NCBI GenBank assembly: GCA_017512885.1
Contig: JAFWEP010000027.1
Location: 49,409-113,408 of the forward strand
Direction of reading: 5' to 3'
DNA: 64,000 nucleotides
DNA from: Erysipelotrichaceae bacterium
Lineage (GTDB): Bacteria > Bacillota_I > Bacilli_A > Erysipelotrichales > Erysipelotrichaceae
Below, in pieces: positions 44,145 through 52,793 of this stretch. The translations under genes were made by a program, and so were the position numbers. Numbering within the stretch: the stretch's first letter is position 1; each line of letters opens with the position of its first letter. The notes under the pieces are model-generated. The model was not told the DNA's origin. It made no database searches and saw nothing but the letters and a program-made list of their open reading frames with translations.

Positions 44145-44562
44145 TGTGAAGAAAGTAGGGAAGAAGGGACAGACCGTCGAGGTCTCGGACGGTTATGCCC
44201 GTAACTTCCTGTTCCGTCAGGGACTGGCGGTCGCAGCCAGCGAACACAGCCTGGATGTCCTGAAGAAAGAGAACGAAGAAGAAGCCGCTCATCAGGCTCA
44301 GCTGAAGGCGGAAGCAGAACAGATCGCCGAACAGCTGAAGGAGCTGGAACTGGATTTCAAGGTCAAGGCCAAGAACGGCAAGGTCTTCAATTCGGTCTCC
44401 ACCAAGCAGCTGGCGGAAGCACTGAAACAGAAAGGGATCACCATCGATAAACGGAAGATCATTGACAAGGATCCGGTCAATACCCTCGGTTACAGCCATG
44501 TCCGGGTAGAGCTTTATAAGGACGTGATCGGTACGATCCGGGTCAAACTGGTCGAAGAATAG
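44122..44562 (+). CDS. rplI: 50S ribosomal protein L9
   Basis: 146 residues. [21 protein letters not shown] and [13 protein letters not shown] are the L9 N-terminal domain, followed by the long linker helix and C-terminal domain. The start lies in the gdpP 3' end, behind GAGGAGG. Longer upstream frame rejected. Confidence 0.97.
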   Translation: MKVILLNDVKKVGKKGQTVEVSDGYARNFLFRQGLAVAASEHSLDVLKKENEEEAAHQAQLKAEAEQIAEQLKELELDFKVKAKNGKVFNSVSTKQLAEALKQKGITIDKRKIIDKDPVNTLGYSHVRVELYKDVIGTIRVKLVEE

Positions 44563-44570
44563 GAGGCGCC

Positions 44571-45923
44571 ATGACGCAGCGCAGCGTTCCCTTCAGCATT
44601 GAAGCCGAGGAATCTCTGCTCGGCAACATCATCATGTACAACGATCCCATGCAGGAAGCGGTCGAAGCCGGTCTGGTCTCCGGAGATTTTTATCTGGACA
44701 AACACCGCAAGATCTTTTCCATCATGTATTCGATGTATGAACACAAGGAGAATATCGACTCCACGTCTTTAGCCAGCCGTCTGCGCGACTATGACTATCT
44801 GGAAAAAGCCGGCGGTTATGACTATATCCTGCATCTCTTATCAACGACCATATCCCGCTACCACACCAGGGAATACATCCGCATCATCCGCAAGTATTCC
44901 CTGGCCCGCCAGCTGATCACTGCCGGCGACAAGATCGCGGAGATGGGCACGGATACCGAGACGGAGATCGGCGATGTCCTGGACAAGGCCGAAAAGACCC
45001 TGCTGGACGTGACCCGTTCCCGTACCGTCTCTGACTTCAAAAAGGGCTCGGAGCTTTTCGACCGGACCCTGGCCAAGATCCAGTCCATTCAGGAGAAGGG
45101 CGATACCGTGACCGGTCTGCGTTCCTTCTACAGCGATCTGGATGCGAAGACGACCGGTTTCCAGCGCGGTGACCTGATCATCCTGGCAGCCCGTCCTTCG
45201 ATGGGCAAGACCGCTCTGGCGCTGAATTTTGCCCTGAATGCCGCTCCTGTCGCCATGGGGGCGATCGCGATCTTCTCGCTGGAGATGCCGGCCGAACAGC
45301 TGACGACACGTATGCTGTCGGCGAAATCGCGGGTGCCCAGCCAGAAGCTGCAGACCGGCAAACTGGATGACAATGACTGGTCCAACCTGAACTCCGCCGC
45401 CCAGGAACTGAAACGGCAGAAGTTCTTTATCGATGATACCTCCGGCATCAAGGTCTCGGAGATGTTTGCGAAGTGCCGCAAACTGAAGAACGAAGAAGAT
45501 CTTTCCCTGGTCGTCGTGGACTATATCCAATTGATCCAGGGCGCCGGTGACAGCGAATCCCGTCAGCAGGAAGTATCGGAGATCTCCCGCCGTCTGAAGG
45601 CCCTGGCCCGTGAACTGGACGTTCCGGTCATTGCCCTCTCCCAGTTATCCCGTTCCGTTGAAAAACGTGAAGACAAGCGTCCGATGCTGTCGGACCTGCG
45701 TGAATCCGGAGCTCTGGAACAGGATGCCGATCTGGTCATGTTTATCTATCGTGAAGAATACTACAAGAGGAACGAAGCCGAAAACAACGCTCCGGCACAG
45801 AGCCGGGAAGATGTTGAGCTTTCTCTGGCCAAACACCGTAACGGTCCGACCGGGACCATCAAGCTGGCCTTTGAACGGGAGATCGGCTGTTTCTACGGTA
45901 TTCAGAATAACGGAGGCTATTGA
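44571..45923 (+). CDS. dnaB: Replicative DNA helicase DnaB
   Basis: 450 residues (called dnaC in Bacillus). N-terminal helical domain with PFSIEAEESLLGNI, RecA-like core with Walker A ARPSMGKTALA (about 205-215), FSLEMPAEQL, VVVDYIQLIQG, DVPVIALSQLSRSVE and DLRESGALEQDADLV. Hexameric 5'-3' helicase at the replication fork. AGGAGG start. Confidence 0.97.
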   Translation: MTQRSVPFSIEAEESLLGNIIMYNDPMQEAVEAGLVSGDFYLDKHRKIFSIMYSMYEHKENIDSTSLASRLRDYDYLEKAGGYDYILHLLSTTISRYHTREYIRIIRKYSLARQLITAGDKIAEMGTDTETEIGDVLDKAEKTLLDVTRSRTVSDFKKGSELFDRTLAKIQSIQEKGDTVTGLRSFYSDLDAKTTGFQRGDLIILAARPSMGKTALALNFALNAAPVAMGAIAIFSLEMPAEQLTTRMLSAKSRVPSQKLQTGKLDDNDWSNLNSAAQELKRQKFFIDDTSGIKVSEMFAKCRKLKNEEDLSLVVVDYIQLIQGAGDSESRQQEVSEISRRLKALARELDVPVIALSQLSRSVEKREDKRPMLSDLRESGALEQDADLVMFIYREEYYKRNEAENNAPAQSREDVELSLAKHRNGPTGTIKLAFEREIGCFYGIQNNGGY

Positions 45924-47446
45924 TGCGTAAAGGACTCTCGGTCCTGGTGTCGCTGATCCTGGCTGTTGCGGTGGTCGTGATCCTTCCGCAGATCCTGCCG
46001 CAGCAGACATCCTATGGGTCAGACTATACGAACGAACAGACTCTTCTGAAACAGAAGATCCTTTCGTATGAAAAAGAACCGAAACAGTACTACAAGCTCT
46101 ATAACGCCGGAAAACTGGTCGCCGTCATCCATGACTATGACCGTATCCGGGAGGCGATCAATGAAGAATACGAACGCAATTACGCCGAGGATTTCCCGAA
46201 TCTGACCCTGGATCTGGGAGAAGAGCTGTATATCTCGCGGGAGAACGTCTACTACCGGCCGGAGGATATCGATGAGGAAGTCATCGCTTACCTGCTGGAA
46301 GACGATCATCTGGGCGTCAGGGCCCATGCGATCGAGTTCTCCACGAAAGACGGCATCTACGACGTCATCTATGTCCGCGATATGCAGGACTTTCAGGCAG
46401 CCCGGGACCGTTTCCTGCTGAACTTCGTTTCTGCCGAATCGCTGGCGGCTTTCCGCAGCAATGCCGATCTCGGGGAACTGACCGACTACGGTTCGATGGA
46501 TATCGGTCTGAAGATCCAGGAGACGATCACCAGCCGGGAAGCAGTCGCTTCGGCCGATCAGATCCTGATGGACGAAGACAGCATCTATACCTATCTCTGC
46601 TACGGCCGCAACGAAGAACGCAAGTACTATACCGTCCAGCAGGGCGATACGCTCTCCGGCGTCGGCAGTTACTTCCGCGATATGTCCGCTTCCCAGATCA
46701 TGATGCTGAACCCGGGCGTCATCACCTCCGTCGATCAGGTCCTGGAAGAAGGACTGGAACTGAACGTTGCCTACTACACCTCTCCGCTGACGGTCGTGGT
46801 CACCAGGGAACGTCTGGCCCAGGAGATGATCTATCCGGATCTGCCGCAGTACATCGAAGATCCCAACCTGTTCGTGGGCGAAGAAGAAGTCATCACTCCC
46901 GAGACCAACGGTCTGCGCAACGTCCTGCACGAAGAGACCTGGATCAACGGCGTCCAGCAGGAAGGGGATGTGATCCGTTCTTCCGTCGTGACTCTGGAAC
47001 CGATCCAGGCGGTGATCCGGGTCGGCACCAAGCCGCAGCCCAATACCGGTACCGGCAACTTCATCTGGCCGATCGACAATGTCTCGATCACCTGCGGCTG
47101 GGGCTGTTACTACGGACATACCGGCACCGACCTGCAGAACATGTATAACCGCTACGACAACGTCTATGCTGCCGACAACGGCACGGTCGTCAATGTCAGT
47201 TTCGACAATATCGGCGGCAACTGGATCGTGATCGACCACAACAACGGCTACCAGACCTATTACGGTCATCTGAACGTACCGGCTTATCCTTCGGTAGGCG
47301 ATACTGTGACCCGCGGTCAGATCATCGGTCAGATCGGTATGACCGGTCTGGCGACCGGACCGCACTGTCACTTCGAGATCCGGGTCAACGGAACCCGCAT
47401 CGATGCCTGTTCGATCATGCCCTGCGATACCGTTCCCTGGAGGTAG
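45923..47446 (+). CDS. LysM and M23 peptidase protein
   Basis: 507 residues. N-terminal membrane anchor/signal (LSVLVSLILAVAVVVIL), long extracellular linker, LysM at about 233-278 (YTVQQGDTLSGVGSYF), G5-like segment, and a C-terminal M23 endopeptidase with zinc motifs GHTGTDL and PHCHFEIRVNG. Cuts peptidoglycan cross-bridges outside the membrane. Starts at the last base of the dnaB stop behind CGGAGG, so it belongs to the gdpP-dnaB operon. Confidence 0.9.
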   Translation: MRKGLSVLVSLILAVAVVVILPQILPQQTSYGSDYTNEQTLLKQKILSYEKEPKQYYKLYNAGKLVAVIHDYDRIREAINEEYERNYAEDFPNLTLDLGEELYISRENVYYRPEDIDEEVIAYLLEDDHLGVRAHAIEFSTKDGIYDVIYVRDMQDFQAARDRFLLNFVSAESLAAFRSNADLGELTDYGSMDIGLKIQETITSREAVASADQILMDEDSIYTYLCYGRNEERKYYTVQQGDTLSGVGSYFRDMSASQIMMLNPGVITSVDQVLEEGLELNVAYYTSPLTVVVTRERLAQEMIYPDLPQYIEDPNLFVGEEEVITPETNGLRNVLHEETWINGVQQEGDVIRSSVVTLEPIQAVIRVGTKPQPNTGTGNFIWPIDNVSITCGWGCYYGHTGTDLQNMYNRYDNVYAADNGTVVNVSFDNIGGNWIVIDHNNGYQTYYGHLNVPAYPSVGDTVTRGQIIGQIGMTGLATGPHCHFEIRVNGTRIDACSIMPCDTVPWR

Positions 47447-47449
47447 GAT

Positions 47450-48514
47450 ATGAAAAACAACCGTCTTCTGTACCTTCTTGTGTTTGCTGCATTCATCTGG
47501 CTGGCTGTACTGACCTTCCTGCCGCAGGAGCCGGAAACAGCCAACGGAGATGTCTATATCACCAATGAAGTCAGCGGTTTCTCGACCGATCTGACCAAAG
47601 TCGCCAAGGAAAAAGAAGCGGCACTGGTCAGCGTAGAGACCCCGGCCGGTCTTTCCAGCGGTCTCTTTTACAGCCGCCGCGGAGAAGAGTCCTACTTCCT
47701 CTGCGTATTCAATACCCGTCCGGAAGGAGAGATCGTGCTGCATTTTGCGAACGGCTATTCCCTGCAGGCTTCCCTGAAGGGCTATGACCCCTATACCGGT
47801 CTGGCCTTACTGGAAGCAGCCTTTCCTTATGACATCACCCCGATCACGGAAGGAGATACATCCCTGCTGCAGAAAGGGGAGTTCGCTCTGGCTCTGGGCA
47901 GTCCGCAGAGCCTGGACTACAGCGGTTCGGCAGCACTCTGCCTCGTGGCAGATCCGGAAGTCAGCATCGAAAGAGAACTGCGCACGGAGAACGGAACGAG
48001 TGCCTACTATCTCGATCTGATCGCTCTGAGCACCCGTCTGAACAGTTCTTTCCGCGGCGGTCCCGTCTTCAACATGGGAGGAGAGCTCATCGGCATCGAT
48101 ATCCTCTCTCTGAGCCAGGAAGACATCGCTTATATCCTGCCGGCGGAAGAGACCTTCCTGCTGGCGGAGAAGTTGATGAACGGCGAAGAACGGAAGCTGC
48201 TGGGCTTACGCGGCATCTCCGTAGCGGACATGCCTGACTACCAGCGTTCGGCCTACGGGATCGAGCTGAGCCTGCTGAACGGTCTCTACATCCGTGATGT
48301 CCTGCCGGGTTCGCCTGCCGAACGGCTGGGCCTGCACACGGAGGATATCCTGCTTGAACTGAACGGAGAAAAGATCGGACAGCGCCGGGATCTTTTGCCG
48401 GTCACTTACCGGATGCAGGATGATCTGACCGCACTGGTCCGGCGGGAAGGCGCGGAAGTCCGTCTGAATATCCATCTGGAACCCTTGCCGGCTGAGGAGC
48501 CGCCGCAGGAATGA
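47450..48514 (+). CDS. HtrA-like serine pseudoprotease with PDZ domain
   Basis: 354 residues. N-terminal membrane anchor (LLYLLVFAAFIWLAVLTFL), trypsin-like HtrA domain (about 40-240) and C-terminal PDZ (GLYIRDVLPGSPAERLGL, about 277-295). All three catalytic positions are changed: TNxHV reads CVFNT (Asn88), TDLAxL reads TGLALL (Gly117), and GNSGGP reads SFRGGP (Arg202). The place directly upstream of rlmH is that of HtrC in Bacillus. It probably works as a binding or scaffold protein at the wall (inference). Stop overlaps rlmH. Confidence 0.8.
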   Translation: MKNNRLLYLLVFAAFIWLAVLTFLPQEPETANGDVYITNEVSGFSTDLTKVAKEKEAALVSVETPAGLSSGLFYSRRGEESYFLCVFNTRPEGEIVLHFANGYSLQASLKGYDPYTGLALLEAAFPYDITPITEGDTSLLQKGEFALALGSPQSLDYSGSAALCLVADPEVSIERELRTENGTSAYYLDLIALSTRLNSSFRGGPVFNMGGELIGIDILSLSQEDIAYILPAEETFLLAEKLMNGEERKLLGLRGISVADMPDYQRSAYGIELSLLNGLYIRDVLPGSPAERLGLHTEDILLELNGEKIGQRRDLLPVTYRMQDDLTALVRREGAEVRLNIHLEPLPAEEPPQE

Positions 48515-48975
48515 TCCGGGTCATCGGGATCGGCAAGGTCAAGGAAGGTCCTTTCCGGGAACTGATCGAAGATTACCGGAAACGGATACAGCCTTATCAC
48601 CCTCTGAAAGTCGAAGAAGTCAAGGATGAGCCGATCGTCACGAACGACACCGCGGAAGCGATCAAGAAGAGGGAAGGGGACCGTCTGCTGAAGGTCCTGA
48701 AAGATGATGAATATGTGATCCTGCTGCATCTGCAGGGGAAGGAGATCTCTTCGGAGAAACTGGCGGAAAAGCTGGAAAGGGATCTTGCGGTCCATTCGAA
48801 GCTCTGTTTCGTGATCGCCGGGTCGCTGGGTCCTTCCCGGGAAGTGATCGAGAGAGCGGATGCTTACTGGAAACTTTCGGATCTGACCTTCCTGCATCAG
48901 ATGACGAAAGTCATCGTACTGGAACAGATCTACCGGGCTTTCAAGATCCTGCATCACGAAAACTACCATAAGTAA
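48511..48975 (+). CDS. rlmH: 23S rRNA pseudouridine-1915 N3-methyltransferase
   Basis: 154 residues, SPOUT methyltransferase. IRVIGIGKVKEGPFRELI at the N-terminus, LLHLQGKEISSE, CFVIAGSLGPSREV and the C-terminal trefoil-knot end FLHQMTKVIVLEQIYRAFKI with YHK. Acts on intact 70S ribosomes. Confidence 0.95.
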   Translation: MIRVIGIGKVKEGPFRELIEDYRKRIQPYHPLKVEEVKDEPIVTNDTAEAIKKREGDRLLKVLKDDEYVILLHLQGKEISSEKLAEKLERDLAVHSKLCFVIAGSLGPSREVIERADAYWKLSDLTFLHQMTKVIVLEQIYRAFKILHHENYHK

Positions 48976-48979
48976 GCGC

Positions 48980-49008
48980 TTGAAAGTGTATAGGCAATAC
49001 GTTAAAAT
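48980..49008 (+). promoter_or_regulatory. Promoter of ptsH
   Basis: TTGAAA, 17 nt spacer, TAAAAT, 23 nt before the ATG. Leader contains GGAGG. Confidence 0.8.
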
Positions 49009-49031
49009 ATTGGCGAATCGGAGGTAAGGCC

Positions 49032-49298
49032 ATGAAAGAAGAAACTGTCAAGATCATCAACAAGACCGGCCTGCACGCCCGGCCGGCAACCATTGCGGTC
49101 AGCGCTGCCAACAGATTCGCCTGTGAAGTATTTCTGACCTACGAAGGCAGGACTGTAAATATGAAATCGATCATGAGCGTCATGTCTTTACTGGCTCCGG
49201 CGGATGCCGAATTGAAGATCGGCTGCGACGGAGATGATGAGGAAGAAGCACTCGAAGGGATCCTGGAGGTCCTTCGGAAGCAGGAGATCATCGCCTAG
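49032..49298 (+). CDS. ptsH: Phosphocarrier protein HPr
   Basis: 88 residues. His15 in TGLHARPATIA takes phosphate from EI-P. Ser46 in MKSIMSVMSLLA is the target of HPr kinase, whose gene is at 59.7 kb. ptsI is not adjacent, unlike the usual ptsHI operon. The gene has its own good promoter and terminator. Confidence 0.96.
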   Translation: MKEETVKIINKTGLHARPATIAVSAANRFACEVFLTYEGRTVNMKSIMSVMSLLAPADAELKIGCDGDDEEEALEGILEVLRKQEIIA

Positions 49299-49319
49299 AG
49301 AGCTGTGCTCTCTTTTTTC
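49297..49319 (+). terminator. Terminator after ptsH
   Basis: Stem AGAGAGC / GCTCTCT with TGT loop and T6. The trmR ATG follows within 10 nt. Confidence 0.85.
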
Positions 49320-49322
49320 TTT

Positions 49323-49919
49323 ATGACGTTACGGGAAGAGATGCAGCGTTATGCCCTGATCCACGATGTCCCTGTCATGCAGGAGGAGGGACAGCTTTTC
49401 TTATTGCGGCTGATCCGTGAACAGAAAGTCCGTTCCATCCTGGAACTGGGCACAGCAATCGCTTATACGACACTGGCCATGGCTTCGCAGGATCCTCAGA
49501 TCCATATCGATACCGTAGAGAGGGATCCGCAGATGGCTGCCCTGGCGGAAGACTATATCCGCCGCAGCAGTCATGCCGCACAGATCACGCTCTACCCCAT
49601 GGATATCGATGACTTTGTGACAGAGAAGAAATACGACCTGATCCTGGTCGATGCCGCCAAGGCACAGTATCCTGTCTATTTCCGAAGATTTCAGGAGAAT
49701 CTGCAGGAAGAGGGGCTGTTCGTATTCGACGATATGGTCTTTCACGGGATGATCGAACGCCCGGAACAGCCGAAAAACCGTTCCACCCGCAATCTTTTGC
49801 GCAGGATCGCCCGTTTCCGCCGGGAAGCCGCATCTGAAAGCGGTTTTACCTGTGAGTTTTATGATAAAATAGGAGATGGAATCCTTATCATGCGAAGGAG
49901 GAAGAAAGATGAAAGTTAA
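49323..49919 (+). CDS. trmR: O-methyltransferase, TrmR/YrrM-like
   Basis: 198 residues. Class I SAM methyltransferase of the COG4122 type: ILELGTAIAYTTLAMA (SAM loop), VERDPQMAALAEDYIRR, YDLILVDAAKAQYPVYF and FDDMVFHGMIE. YrrM of Bacillus methylates 5-hydroxyuridine in tRNA wobble positions. The start is uncertain: ATG 49323 follows a T-tract without ribosome-binding site. GTG 49305 lies in the hairpin and ATG 49341 has a weak GGGAAG. Confidence 0.8.
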   Translation: MTLREEMQRYALIHDVPVMQEEGQLFLLRLIREQKVRSILELGTAIAYTTLAMASQDPQIHIDTVERDPQMAALAEDYIRRSSHAAQITLYPMDIDDFVTEKKYDLILVDAAKAQYPVYFRRFQENLQEEGLFVFDDMVFHGMIERPEQPKNRSTRNLLRRIARFRREAASESGFTCEFYDKIGDGILIMRRRKKDES

Positions 49920-51849
49920 GAATCTGGTCCTTTTCGGCTTCGTACTGTCTGCACTGAATTACCTGACACAGCAGGCAAAGAAGGAAAAGGAAGAGGGGAG
50001 AAGTGACTTCGATCTGGACGAACTGGATCTGGACCGCATCCGTTTGGAAGTCGGTGATAAACTGGAGAACATCGTCGGAGAATTCGGCAGTGCTGTTTCT
50101 TCGATCGTAAACATCGGCTCGGAAGCTTTCGAACGCTACATCCGGGAAGCTGAGCTTGACGGCGAGGAAGAGATCCGTGAAGAGGACTTCCAGGCCGAGA
50201 AAGATCTTGACGATTTCTTTGAAGCCCCCGTTGAGGAAACTCCTGTTGAGGAACCTGCAGAAGAACCTGCAGCTGAAGAACCTGCTGCAGAGGTCCCTGC
50301 TGAGGAAGTTCCGGCTGAAGAGATGCCGGAAGTCGAAGAGACTTCGGAACCGGTACTGATCGATGTCCGTCCGGAAGAAGAGATCCCGGTCGAAGAGATG
50401 CTGGATGATCTGCGGGAAGTGCTGGGCGAAGAAACGCCGCAGCCCGAAGAGAAACCGGAGGAAACTTTCTATCGCGAACTGAGCGAAGCTGCTGAGACCT
50501 TTGAAGAAAAGGATACATTTGCGGAAGAGCGGCCCGTCATCTCGGAAGTCGTCGATCTGCCGCAGGAACCTGCAGAAGAACCGGCAGCGGAAGAAGTACC
50601 GGTGGAAGTCTATGAAGAACCGGCTGTTGAAGAGACACCGGAAGAAGCTCTCGTTGAAGAACCGGAGCCGGAGACCGTTCCGGAAGAGGAACCTGCAGAA
50701 GAGATCCCGGTCGAAGTCTATGAAGAGCCGGTCGAAGAGCCTGTAGAAGAAATGCCGGAAGTAACGGCTGAAGAGCCCGTTCCGGAAGAAGTTCCTGTCG
50801 AAGAACCTGCAGAAGAACCGGTCGCTGAGGAAACGCCGGAAGAGCCGGTCACTGAAGAGGCTCCGGCAGAAGCACCGGTCGAAGAAGCCTTCGATATCGA
50901 TGCCTTGCTGAAGGAACTCTATGCGCCGGAAGAAGAAGCCGCAGAGATCCCGGTCGAAGGACCTGCGGAAGAAGTCCTGCCGGAAACGCCGGTGGAAGAA
51001 GTTCCGGAAGAGGAACCTGCGGAAGAGATCCCGGTCGAGGTCTTTGAGGAACCGGTCGAAGAGCCGGTCGCTGAAGAAACTCCGGAAGAGCCGGAAACGG
51101 AAAAGATCCCGGAAGAGTTCTTCGCAGAACCGGAAGTTCCGGCTGAAGAAGCGGCCGTTGCAGAGACTCCGGAAGAAGAGACCAAGCGTCTCGTCGAAGA
51201 AGCGAACTCTGCGATCGATGATCTGTTTGCGGATTTCGAAGAGACTCCGGAACCTGCTGAGGAACCGGTCGATGTCTCCGCTTATGTAAGAGACCTGGTC
51301 AACGAACTGACCAGAGAAGAGAACGAAGCTGTCGGTGAAGAAGCTCCCGCTGAAGAACCGGCCGTTGAAGAAGCTCCGGTCGAAGAGCCTGCGGAAGAGA
51401 TCCCGGAAGAACCGGCCGAAGAGCCCGTTCCGGAAGAAGTTCCTGCAGAAGAGCCGGAAGCTCCGGTCCAGCCGGTCCGCACCGCGCAGGATGAGCTCTA
51501 TGAACGCATCAACGAACTCTATCCGTATCTGTCTCTCGGATTCATCCGTCATGTCTACGATCTGAAGGAAGTGATCGCTGAGGAATACCCGCTGAACAAG
51601 CCGGTCATCGTCCTGCACCGCATTCATTTCCGCGATCTGGATGATCTGCGCCAGTTCGTAGAGATCGTCAGCAATCACGGTTACAACGTCAATGTCGATG
51701 AAAACAAGATGATCGTTGATATCTTCCGCCGCTATATCAATACCGACGGCAAGATCCTTACCAACATCTTCGAGATCGCGAACCAGGCACGCCTGCTGCG
51801 CGGTGACTACGAAGGCTATCGTATCGATGTGATCGAGGAAGAGAACTAA
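49909..51849 (+). CDS. Glu/Pro/Val low-complexity repeat protein with conserved C-terminal domain
   Basis: 646 residues, unrecognised. N-terminus has a short hydrophobic stretch (NLVLFGFVLSALNYL, 4-18), then a helical region to about 100. Residues 105-520 are degenerate repeats of EEP-A/V-EEx units, extremely acidic, with recurring EEIPVEVYEEPVEEP blocks. Residues 523-646 are an ordinary folded domain (DELYERINELYPYLSLGF, VIVLHRIHFRDLDDLRQFV, DGKILTNIFEIANQARLL). GAAGGAGG before the ATG. TAAAAT at 49865 within trmR could serve as its own -10. Confidence 0.8.
   Translation: MKVKNLVLFGFVLSALNYLTQQAKKEKEEGRSDFDLDELDLDRIRLEVGDKLENIVGEFGSAVSSIVNIGSEAFERYIREAELDGEEEIREEDFQAEKDLDDFFEAPVEETPVEEPAEEPAAEEPAAEVPAEEVPAEEMPEVEETSEPVLIDVRPEEEIPVEEMLDDLREVLGEETPQPEEKPEETFYRELSEAAETFEEKDTFAEERPVISEVVDLPQEPAEEPAAEEVPVEVYEEPAVEETPEEALVEEPEPETVPEEEPAEEIPVEVYEEPVEEPVEEMPEVTAEEPVPEEVPVEEPAEEPVAEETPEEPVTEEAPAEAPVEEAFDIDALLKELYAPEEEAAEIPVEGPAEEVLPETPVEEVPEEEPAEEIPVEVFEEPVEEPVAEETPEEPETEKIPEEFFAEPEVPAEEAAVAETPEEETKRLVEEANSAIDDLFADFEETPEPAEEPVDVSAYVRDLVNELTREENEAVGEEAPAEEPAVEEAPVEEPAEEIPEEPAEEPVPEEVPAEEPEAPVQPVRTAQDELYERINELYPYLSLGFIRHVYDLKEVIAEEYPLNKPVIVLHRIHFRDLDDLRQFVEIVSNHGYNVNVDENKMIVDIFRRYINTDGKILTNIFEIANQARLLRGDYEGYRIDVIEEEN
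50221..51465 (+). repeat. Coding region of degenerate acidic EEP repeats
   Basis: Over 1.2 kb of GAA/GAG, CCG/CCT, GTC/GCT codons in short imperfect tandem units. Two longer copies encoding EEIPVEV[Y/F]EEPVEEP lie at about 50699-50742 and 51025-51068. Likely prone to slippage. Confidence 0.85.
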
Positions 51850-51862
51850 GGTTCTCTTTTCC
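51841..51862 (+). terminator. Weak terminator between repeat protein and SH3 protein
   Basis: Stem GAGAAC / GTTCTC with TAAG loop around the stop codon, then T4. Confidence 0.65.
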
Positions 51863-51882
51863 TCATAATATAGGAGGCTGTT

Positions 51883-52722
51883 TTGGCAGAAGAAAAGAAA
51901 GGCTTCGATATCCCTTCCTTCGTAGAAGATAAGGGGGAGATCGATCTGAACCTGTTTCGTCTGGATGACGAGGAAGAAGAAGTAAAGGAAGTATATGTAC
52001 CTGCACATGGGCAGAAGAAAGCTCCGGTGCAGGCAGAAGCACCTGCCGCTAAGGCAGAACCGGTCGAAGAGGCGAAAGTCGTCATGACCAGACCGGTGAA
52101 GGAAGAAGCGCCGAAAGAAGAGATCCCGGAAGAGCCGGAGGAAGAGGAAGAACCGCCGGTACGCGGCAGAAGACGTCTGCGCACATCATTGCTGGCGATC
52201 ATCCTGGCGCTGATCATCCTGATCCTGCTGATCCTGGGCGCAACGCTGATCATCGGCCGCCTCAGCGGCGGAGATCAGCCGGCACCGACCCCGGCTCCGA
52301 CTGCAGAACCGACGCCTGCACCCACTCCGACGCCCACTCCGACTCCGACCCCGGAAGCAACTGCGACCCCGGAACCGACTCCGACTCCGGAAGCGACCGC
52401 AACGTCGGAACCCACTGCGGAACCGACTCCGACTCCGACGAGTGAACCCGCTCCGACGTCTGCACCGGTCCAGGGAACGGCCTACAAGCTGACCGGTACG
52501 ATGAACGTCCGTACCGGACCCGGTCTGAACTACGCGAAGGTCGATCCGGCCAATATCCCGGCTGCTTATCAGTCAGCAGCTGCCGGTTCGGCGATCCGTC
52601 TCGGTACGGTGATCGATGTCCTGGAGATCAAGGAAGACGGTTACTCTTACTGGGGCAGGATCGGTACGGATGCCTGGGTCTGTCTGGAAGACGAAGCACA
52701 GGCTTACGCCGAGAAACAGTAA
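51883..52722 (+). CDS. Membrane-anchored SH3b domain protein
   Basis: 279 residues from a TTG start with TAGGAGG 5-8 nt upstream. Acidic cytoplasmic part (1-90), one membrane helix ([20 protein letters not shown], about 106-125), an extracellular Pro/Thr/Glu/Ala stalk (about 133-195) and a C-terminal bacterial SH3 domain ([15 protein letters not shown], then [11 protein letters not shown]). SH3b domains commonly bind peptidoglycan. The preceding acidic protein shares the low-complexity style and probably the operon. Confidence 0.8.
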   Translation: MAEEKKGFDIPSFVEDKGEIDLNLFRLDDEEEEVKEVYVPAHGQKKAPVQAEAPAAKAEPVEEAKVVMTRPVKEEAPKEEIPEEPEEEEEPPVRGRRRLRTSLLAIILALIILILLILGATLIIGRLSGGDQPAPTPAPTAEPTPAPTPTPTPTPTPEATATPEPTPTPEATATSEPTAEPTPTPTSEPAPTSAPVQGTAYKLTGTMNVRTGPGLNYAKVDPANIPAAYQSAAAGSAIRLGTVIDVLEIKEDGYSYWGRIGTDAWVCLEDEAQAYAEKQ

Positions 52723-52727
52723 CACAG

Positions 52728-52756
52728 GGGCTCTGCAAAGAGTCCTTTCTTTTTGG
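52728..52756 (+). terminator. Terminator after SH3 protein gene
   Basis: Stem GGGCTCT / AGAGTCC (one G-U), GCAA loop, TTTCTTTTT tail. Confidence 0.75.
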
Positions 52757-52780
52757 TTTGCGGGAGCAGGGAAAGATACG

Positions 52781-52786
52781 TATAAT
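52781..52786 (+). promoter_or_regulatory. -10 element TATAAT of a leaderless start (ecfA1)
   Basis: TATAAT ends 7 nt before ATG 52794. No ribosome-binding site. Confidence 0.6.
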
Positions 52787-52793
52787 AGAGGGC

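Noticed and set aside
50221..51465. Possible CRISPR or VNTR array
   Set aside because: Repeats are short, irregular and in frame with a coding sequence. There are no constant direct repeats with unique spacers.
49888..52008. 706-codon open frame on the minus strand
   Set aside because: It is the antisense shadow of the GAA/CCG-rich repeat gene, with Arg/Phe-rich nonsense translation and no ribosome-binding site.
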